A DNA stretch of 64,000 bases from Teratosphaeria epicoccoides (Eukaryota; Ascomycota; Dothideomycetes; Mycosphaerellales; Teratosphaeriaceae): assembly GCA_021401465.1 (NCBI GenBank), contig JADDMT010000013.1:409876-473875 (forward strand), read 5' to 3'. Each line of letters opens with the position of its first letter. The stretch's first letter is position 1. A program made the translations under genes and the position numbers. Positions 56,711 through 64,000 of this stretch are shown in pieces. Under the pieces are notes generated by a model. It saw only the letters and a program-made list of their open reading frames with translations. It was not told the DNA's origin and made no database searches.

Positions 56711-57360
56711 ATGTCTTCTCTTTCTACATTACTACCTTGTGTCATTCTAGACACTAACGCCCCTTTAACGCAGAAACGTAAACGCCGCGCGAATCGAATC
56801 TATCGTTAGGGCCAGGACAGCATAAAGTCCTACACTTAGTGTCAAGAGCTAAAGCTCGTTTGTTAGGTACATATTTCCTTAGGGAAATGTTCGTAATGTT
56901 ACTTTAGCAACTGTCGGAGTTGCGACGCGAAGGTAACAGAGGTCGAATAGAAGAAGTTAGGCGATTAGCGGAAAAGACTAATTGCCGATCTCGATTGTGC
57001 GAAGGCGGTCCTAGCCAAGGCTTCGCAGAAGATGCTAGAGGCGCATGCAAAGGAGATGCGTCTTCGAAAACAGTTAGACGTAGTCGACTAGGAGGTCGAA
57101 GATGGTCGCGCTTTCGAGGAGCGCAAGATTAGGGAGGAGGAGGCCGAGGAACAAGCTCTCTCGCAGGCTAGGTTTCTCCTTGACCTAGATCCTTCTGCAG
57201 GTCTCGCTCTTAGTCCTACGACATAGAGCGTAATAGAGGGTTTTGCTAACGCCTCATATTAGGGTTTCCTGGATGGCGTGATAGCCGAGCTAGTCGACAG
57301 CGTCCCGCAGGAGTCTAGTTGTAGCTTAGGATCTTCTTCCTAGGTTCGTTCCTTTCTCGA
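56711..57360 (+). pseudogene. Antisense accessory ORF of family 1 (copy c)
   Basis: Starts 80 bp inside the 3' LTR: MSSLSTLLPCVILDTNAPL, then a basic segment KRKRRANRIY. A charged coiled-coil region follows (ELRREGNRGRIEEVRRLAEK in one frame; DCAKAVLAKASQKMLEAHAK and RKIREEEAEEQALSQARF in the next), then SVIEGFANAS and GFLDGVIAEL. The frame switch near 56,985 is shared with copy a. It faces the chromodomain end of pol and is convergent with it. The similarity of the two copies at the protein level, with mostly transitional differences, shows that it was a genuine gene before RIP. Confidence 0.7.
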
Positions 57361-57379
57361 AACTTCGTATCTTTTGCTG

Positions 57380-60300
57380 ACAGTTTCGCAGGTGTTCTAG
57401 GGGTTCCTAGGTGTTCTCGGTACTCCTATATCCTTCCCATTTTACTAAGTACTCTCGCTGTCCGTCCCGCTAGCGAGTGTCGATAATCCTCTCGACAGTA
57501 TACTCCGGTTCTTCTACTTCAGGGTCGAGTAGTAAGGGTTCTGATTATAGTGCGGCGTCCGGCGCTGCTTGTTCTAGTAGAGAGACATAGAACATAGGGT
57601 GTATTCTTATCTGCTCGGGTAGCTGTAACTCAAAATTAACTAGTCCCTTCTTGGCCTTAATCCTGAATGGTCCTAGTTTTACAGCGTCTAGTTTCTTACT
57701 CGGCTTGTCTAATTTGATGTGTCGGCAGAGGAGATACACCTTGTCCCCCTCCTTTAGAATTAGTCCCTTAATTCTTTTACGATTTGCGTACTATGCCATG
57801 TTCTGCTAATAGAACTGCAGGTCGAGTCGTGCTTCTGTTTGTAGTCGGCATAGATGTTCTACTCGTCTAAGTGCTACTAGGTTCGGATTACTAGCTAAGA
57901 CGTCTAGAATGTCTTCTATAGCTAATCTATATGCCATCTGAAATGGCGAGAGTCCTGTCGACTCTGCTAGCGTACTATTATACGCGAGCTATGCTATTAG
58001 CAACAACTCTACCTAGTTGTTCTAGTCCCTATGAACATAGGATCGAAGGTACTATTCTAACGTCTGATTTAGGCGTTCTGTCTGTCTATCCGTCTAAGGG
58101 TAGAAGGAAGTACTTAGTCGATGTTTGACCTAGAATTGTCTCATTAGGGCTCTCTAGAAGTTAGAGGTAAACACGGATCCTCGATCTGTTACTAGGTCCT
58201 GTAGCATGCCGTGTAGTGCTACTACCCATTTAATGAAGACATGCGCGATATCTTTAGTCTTAAAGTCTTCGCGGTAAGGGATAAACTTCCTAAACTTAGT
58301 GAATCGGTCGACTACTACCATGATCCTGTCGAAGAACTCATTAGTAGCGGGTTCTCTCGACTAAGGTAGTTTAACGATAAAATCCATAGCGAGCGATTCC
58401 TATGGCCGTTAAGGTACCTTTAGTAGTCGTAGTAGCCTATATAGTTTGTGATAGTCGTGCTTACTTTGTTAGCAAGTTACAAATTAACGGACGTAGTCCT
58501 CGATTGCCTTGCCTATCCTAGGGAAGTAATATTCTTGTCGGAGAATTTGCTTCATTTTAGACACTCCTAGGTGTCCTGCCTAAGGTACGTCATGTCGGAG
58601 GCGTAGTAGTTCTAATTGTAAAGACGTTAGCACATATACTAATCCTTAAAACAGAAGGATTCCGTCTTCGTCTTCCTAATCCTCCTGTCCATTAATGTCG
58701 TCGCGGACAGCGAGCGTAGTTAGATCATGGATTAGGGCGTTCTTCAGGTCGTCCTGAAATCTACTAGTCTATGTAACAGTCATAGCTACAAGTCAGTTAA
58801 CTCCTAGCGTGCCATCGCTATTTTCCTAGAGAATAACATGTTTCTCCTGCTTCACACCCTTCATGTAGTCTGTCTAGCGGCTAAGTGCATCGGCGCGTGC
58901 GTTATCGGTCCCCTTGCGATAGACGATCTTGTAGTTAAAACTAGAGAGCTCCTCGCTCTACCGAACCTGTCGTCAGTTTAACTCTCTCGTCATTATGAAG
59001 TATCGCAAGTTCTCATGGTCTGTGTAGACCGTGACCTAGTGCTTAGAACCTTCTAAGTAGACTCGCTAGGCCTTGTAGGCGTCTACTATAGCTAGAAGTT
59101 CTTTGTTGTAGACATCGTAACGGAGTTTAGGTCTAGACAATTTCCTTGAGTAGTAGGCGACTAGCTGTAGTCGTCTACTCGGTCCTAGTTAACTTAAGCA
59201 TGCCCCAAGTGCTACGTCGGAGGCATCTGTTTCGACTATAATAGGTTTATCTAGGTCGAACACAAGTAAGATTAGCTAATCTGTAAATTGTTGCTTAAGT
59301 TCCTTGAAGGCATTCCGTTAGGCGTTGTCCTATACGAATAGTGTATCCTTTGTCATAAGAGTCGTAAGTAGTGCCGTGATCTTCGAATAGTTTGCCATAA
59401 ATCTCCTATAGAAGTTAGCGAATCTAAGGAAGGACTATACTTCCTTAACATTAGTTAGCGTAGGCTACTCTTTTACAACCTAGACTTTCTTAGTGTCTAT
59501 CTTGATTCCATTCCATACTACCACGTAGCTAAGGAATTATACTTCCTGCTTATAAAACTCGCTCTTCTGCGGCTTGACCTTTAGCTAGTAACCCTAGAGT
59601 TTCTGAAGTACCTTACGTACGTAAGTCCTATGCTCTTCGATCGTCTAGGAGTAGACAAGGATGTCGTCTAGATATATAACTACAAAGACGTCGAGGTACT
59701 CTTATAGCACGTTGTTAATAAATGCCTGCTATGTAGCTAGGGCGTTTGTTAACCTAAATAGCATGACTATGTACTCGTAGTGTCTGAACCTAGTTCGGAA
59801 CGTAGTCTTCTATTCTTCGCCTTCCTTAATTCGAATTCGATTATACGCTCCAGGTATGTCGAACTTCGAGAACTACATTGCTCCTTGTAGGCGGTCCTGT
59901 AATTCCGAGAGCAAAGGAAGCGGATAACTATTCTTTATTGTAATGTCGTTTAATCCACGATAATCTACGCAGAGTCGCTAGTTATCTTCCCCCTTAGGCA
60001 TAAACAGGATCGGATATCTGGCTAGGGACTACGACTCGCGGATAAAGCCTTTCTAGAGGTTGTCTTCTAGGTATTTCCGGAGAATCTCTAGTTTCGCTGC
60101 TAACAACGGGCGAACTAATTGCTTCGTTAGTGTCTTGCTAGGGAGTAAGGGTATCCTGTAGTCCTACTCCTAGTGTTCTAGCAGAGCTTCTTAGTCGGGT
60201 TCTTCCTCGAAAAGAGTAGCGAACTCTTTATACTTATCAGGAACTATGAATTCGACCTTGACTTCCGATTGCGTTACTTTGACCTATAGGACGTGTACTT

Positions 60301-62610
60301 CCTGTTCTAGATCCTTAATAGCGGCTACTATCTCACTTGAAGTCATAGCACATATTTCGATCTTGCCTAGTACGTTGTGCACTACAGGTAGAGGTATCGA
60401 TCTTAAGAGTTCCGGGAACTAGATCCTCTCATTCTTCTAGTCGATATAGGGGTTAGCGTTTCTTAGCTATAGCAACCCTAGTACTAAATCTGAGCCTAGT
60501 GACTCCGTGATGTCGAACTAGAGCATCTCTTAGTAGCGTCCTATCCGTAGAGGCATCATCTTAGTCTCTTCGTCAACTACTCCTTAGTTGTACGTGACTA
60601 GCTTTCCATTAATCGCTTGTAGCGAGAAAGCATTTGTCTTCGCCTGTAGCTTTATCCTAGCTGTCCTAGCAAACTTAGGCGTCATGAAGATTCTAGTACA
60701 TCCTGAATCTATTAAGGCTCTAGCTAGCATCTTGCTAATGTGTACCTATACTCTAAGGTTGTTCGCGTATCTAGCGCCGATCGCGGCACATCGTTACAGC
60801 CCTGTCTAGTCTGTCCGTAGGTCTAATTCCGGCGGACCTTGTCGTTTCCCGAATAACTGTCTTCACGGACTAGTTCAGGGATCGTGCGGTCTCGGCTTCT
60901 TCTCTAAGCGTTACCGTTTTCTAGCCTAAGAGATTGTTCTCGTTCTTAGCCTCGCTGTTCCTGCGCGTTCCTTGCGTACTCTATCTTTAAATGATAGACT
61001 CGGAGTCGTAGCGCTCGTGGAATCTGAATACCTTCGTGGGTTAGGTAGCCTCCCTAGGGCGTGAACTCTACCCTAAACGGTACAATTTCTTGGACAACTT
61101 TCTGATGCGCGTAAGGTTAAGCTACGACTAGTAGTCTCCTTAGGTATCGTCGCATACGGTCGGCTAGTTCGTCATACTAAAGCTAGTCGACATGTTGTAC
61201 TCTATTAATCTATAGGCAAGCCTAAGCCTATTAGTTCTGTATGATTCGGATAATGTCGAGCCTGATGTCATGTGGCAGCATAGCCTATCGCTCTATGCTC
61301 TCGTCTTCCTCGGAATCAGGAATGACGGCTTCGACAAGCTTGTAGTTATCGTCCGAACCCTCTTCTTCTTCTTCTAGTTCCTGTTGCCTTAGGACTGTCG
61401 CACTAGAAGGTGTACCCCTTAGCGCACAGATCGACTACGCCTTGTTTCGGCTAGGGTACTATCCGGAACCATCTTTATTACTCATGTGAATTCGACAATC
61501 GTCGTCGTAGCATGTAGTCTAAGTAAGTGCGGCATAGTCCGGTTCTCGAGTAGCAGCAGCCTTTTGCTTAGGTGCTGTCGTTGTTGCGCGAGCCTGCTCT
61601 ATCCTAGGTAGCTCTTGTCGTTGCTTCTTAGCAAAACATTCGCGGGCAAAGTGTCCTTTCTTTCTACAGTAGTAGCACTCGAGATTACTCTTGTCGAATG
61701 GCTTCTTCAGACCATTCTAGGGAGGAGAGCCCTTCCGCGGCTTTCCTCGGGGTCTATTCCTAGGACGCCCCTTAGTCGCATCTAACTCCATAGGTTAGAG
61801 ACCGTAGTAATCGCTTCGCCATTTTAGTGCTAATCGTTAGACCTTATGGTTAGCCTGCGCTAGCTTGCGATTTCCATGTTGTCGTTCTTGCTGTCGTTCC
61901 TAGATGCGATTATCGATTCTAATCGCGAGATCGCTCATTTCCTTGAATGTCGTTAGCTAATCTCCTCGGGCAATTTCGTCTTTAACCGTCTCCTTTAGTC
62001 CCTAGTAGAACTAAGCAGCTAAAGCGTTATCATTCTAGTTAACTCGAGCAGAGAGGGTCTAAAAGTCCGCGCGGTACTTAGTAGCGGAACCCTTCTGCTA
62101 GATTCCTAGGAGAGCTCTCTCGGCCTCTTGTTACTCATTACTAAGCCTAAACGCTTCGCGTAATGCCTTAAACAAAGACTTGTCTAAGTTAAGAATCTCC
62201 CTAGTCGTCGTCTTCCTAGCTTCGGCGCTACTAACGTGATCTAGATAATCTGTCAGATAAGGCTAGATAAACTCGAACGCTAGTCCCTTTAGGTAAGAGA
62301 CAATGTACATCATTCACTTATGATATGTCGTAAACCGTTCCGTATCTACGTTAAATGCTAACTAGCATTGTAGGATAAACATCTTAACCTAAGATTGTTG
62401 TCCTATGAACTCTGTAGGGCTTCCTATCTTGAAGCCGTTGTTACCGTGTCTATTCCCGGTAGTTGAACCTGCGACGGATGCTAGAGCCATCTCGCTAAGG
62501 TGAATGGATTCGAGCTACTACGTGATTTGAGGTATAGCGGCAACTTGTTCTTGTAGTGTCAGTTAACTGTCGCTAGAACTTGAACTAACAGTTAAAGAAC
62601 TACTTAACAT
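57380..62610 (-). pseudogene. gag-pol of family 1 copy c, with canonical chromodomain
   Basis: gag ATG at 62610; intact zinc knuckle CYYCRKKGHFARECF (about 61,685-61,640); RT YLDDILVY at about 59,690-59,665; RNase H around 59,245-59,190; integrase to about 57,740, ending in KLGPFRIKAKKGLVNFEL and HPMFYVSLLE; and a chromodomain at about 57,520-57,390 (EYTVERIIDTR, REYLVKWEGY, ENT.EPLEHL) with the aromatic cage Tyr and Trp positions visible. Only the second Trp is a TAG. Broken by RIP stops throughout. Confidence 0.88.
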
Positions 62611-62669
62611 AGGCGTATGTCAAGCGCTTGACGAGTCTCCTGATGCTTCCTTAGAAGTAGTACTCAAAA

Positions 62670-63104
62670 TGTCATAAGGGTAGGTGCTAATAGCAGGAAG
62701 GTGACTAGGTGTTAGACTCGCAGAGCTGTAAAGAATATCGACAATAGCAGTTAACCTTGTAACTAACTATCCCCTAGGGAAAGGGAATTAAGAATTAAGC
62801 ACGAAGCTCCTAACTGCCTGTCCTAAAGCTAGCCCTATATACTAGAGAGACAGAGCAGCTCTGTTAGATCTGTCGACAGACCTAATAGATCTGTGTCTAT
62901 AGATCTGTAGACTAACCCTACAGATCTAAGGGTCTGTTATCCTATGACAGATCCCTTCTTCCTTACAGGCCTATAGATCTATAGACTAACCCTACAGATC
63001 CGGGGATCTGTCCTCATGTGACAGATCCTTTCTCCTATAACTATGCCTATGACTCATAGTACTCCCATGATAGTACTATGACTTATAGCACTTAGGACCC
63101 TTAC
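62670..63104 (-). repeat. 5' LTR of family 1 copy c (outer end missing)
   Basis: 435 bp, beginning TGTCATAAGGG on the plus strand and stopping at ..GACCCTTAC, about 50 bp short of the outer end seen in 56148-56631. TGACTCA at 63050-63056. Confidence 0.85.
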
Positions 63105-63594
63105 TGTCATGAGTGTCAGGAGTACTGTCCGGAGTACTGTAGGATACAGGATCATGTAGGTCCTGAGTGCTATGAGTCATAGTACTATCATAGGAGTACT
63201 ATAAGTCATAGGCATAGTCATAGAAGAAAGGATCTGTCACGTGAGGACAGATCCCCGGATCTGTAGGGTTAGTCTACAGATCCATAGGCTTGCAAGGAAG
63301 AAGGGATCTGTCACGTGATGACAGACCCTTGGATCTGTGGGGTTAGTCTACAGATCTACAGACACAGATCTGTCGGGTCTGTCGACAGATCTAACAGAGC
63401 TGCTCTGTCGCTCTCTAGTATATAGGGATGGCTTTAGGACAGGCAGTTAGGAGCTTCGTGCTTAATCTTAATTCAATCCTCTCTTGCTTAGAGGAGAGTC
63501 AGTTACAAGGTTAACTACCATTGTCGATATTCTTCACAGCTCCCGAGTCTAACACCTAGTCACCTTCCTGCTATCGGCACCTACCCTTATGACA
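63105..63594 (+). repeat. 5' LTR of family 1 copy d
   Basis: 490 bp, TGTCATGAG..TATGACA; TGAGTCA at 63173-63179; TATATAG at 63419-63425. Confidence 0.88.
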
Positions 63595-63653
63595 TTTTGA
63601 GCACCACTTCTAGGGAAGCATCAGGAGACTTAGCGAGCGCTTGACATACGCCT

Positions 63654-64000
63654 ATGTCAAGTAGTTCTTTAACTGTTAGTTCAAGCTCTAGCGACAGTTA
63701 ACCGACACCATGAGAACAAGTTGCCGCTATACCTCAAATCACGTAGTAGCTCGAATCCATTCACCTTAGCGAGATAGCTCTAGCATCCGTCGCAGGTTTA
63801 ACTACCGGGAATAGACACGGCAACAACGGCTTCAAGATGGGAAGCCCTACAGAGTTCACAGGACAACGATCTTAAGTCGAGATGTTTATCCTACAATGCT
63901 AGTTAGCATTTAACGTAGATACGGAACGGTTTACGACACATTATAAGCGAATGATGTACATTGTCTCTTACCTGAAGGGACCGGCGTTCGAGTTTATCTA
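63654..64000 (+). pseudogene. gag N-terminus of family 1 copy d
   Basis: Start ATG kept: MSSSSLTVSSSSSDS, then EQVAAIPQIT and MALASVAG-like codons. Stops TAA/TGA fall at codons that are CAA/CGA in other copies. Continues past the window. Confidence 0.7.

Larger units (their letters stand above)
56148..63104 (-). mobile_element. Family 1 copy c (minus strand), nested into copy b
   Basis: Near-complete chromovirus: 3' LTR 56148-56631, antisense accessory ORF, chromodomain-integrase-RNase H-RT-gag on the minus strand, and 5' LTR 62670-63104. The right LTR lacks about 50 bp at its outer end, where copy d begins. It keeps longer clear coding stretches than copy a (for example 57739-57545), so RIP is lighter or the copy is younger. 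Confidence 0.9.
63105..64000 (+). mobile_element. Family 1 copy d (plus strand), start only
   Basis: 5' LTR 63105-63594, then the gag start; it runs off the window. It is head-to-head with copy c. Confidence 0.88.

Noticed and set aside
57545..57739. Small minus-strand ORF as an independent gene
   Set aside because: It is the integrase C-terminal part of family 1 copy c, in frame with the neighbouring chromodomain.
1..64000. CRISPR array or bacterial operon structure
   Set aside because: Repeats are LTRs and RIP debris. Introns with fungal branch sites and chromoviruses show a fungal genome.

Overview
The window looks like a piece of a filamentous ascomycete genome (Pezizomycotina, most plausibly Dothideomycetes). 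It has the two-compartment layout of a repeat-rich, RIP-competent fungus. A GC-rich gene island (about 23,766-47,385) with short introns (52-107 nt, GT..AG, CTAAC/CTGAC branch points) sits between two blocks of dead transposons (1-23,765 and 47,386-64,000). In those blocks nearly every in-frame stop is TAG or TAA at a place where the family has Gln (CAG/CAA) or Trp (TGG). That is the expected result of C-to-T change at CpA on either strand (repeat-induced point mutation, RIP).

Left block: a minus-strand Ty3/gypsy remnant (1-2019); a 2.5-kb inverted repeat (2020-4492 and 12984-15491) carrying an accessory ORF with its own TATA box; an integrase-chromodomain tail (4850-5992); a full-length minus-strand chromovirus with 484/485-bp LTRs (5993-12983, family 1); a DDE integrase-core fragment (about 15,800-16,400); and a plus-strand chromovirus with 209/210-bp LTRs and an intact 5-bp target duplication ATAGT (16617-23409, family 2).

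Gene island: a GPI-type cutinase (CE5), a conserved coiled-coil protein, a 3'(2'),5'-bisphosphate nucleotidase (MET22/HAL2 family) divergent from a conserved protein of unknown function, an APH-fold kinase-like protein, and an MFS (DHA1-type) transporter rebuilt from four exons. There are four small secreted cysteine-rich proteins, three of them within 3.4 kb. Two stretches (29.7-30.7 kb and 31.6-32.5 kb) look like genes decayed by frameshifts rather than by RIP. Cutinase plus small secreted proteins beside RIP-treated repeats is the setting in which candidate effectors are often found in plant-associated fungi.

Right block: AT-rich debris; a three-gene unit that does not look like a retrotransposon (MYND-finger protein, methyltransferase-like protein with an intron, unknown protein; 48.7-54.0 kb); then four LTR units of family 1 in alternating orientation, including one nested insertion (56147/56148) and one head-to-head LTR palindrome (62670-63594).

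The most interesting pattern is that three chromovirus lineages here each carry an extra gene in reverse orientation between the integrase-chromodomain and the 3' LTR, reading inward from the 3' LTR. The three accessory proteins do not resemble each other by eye.
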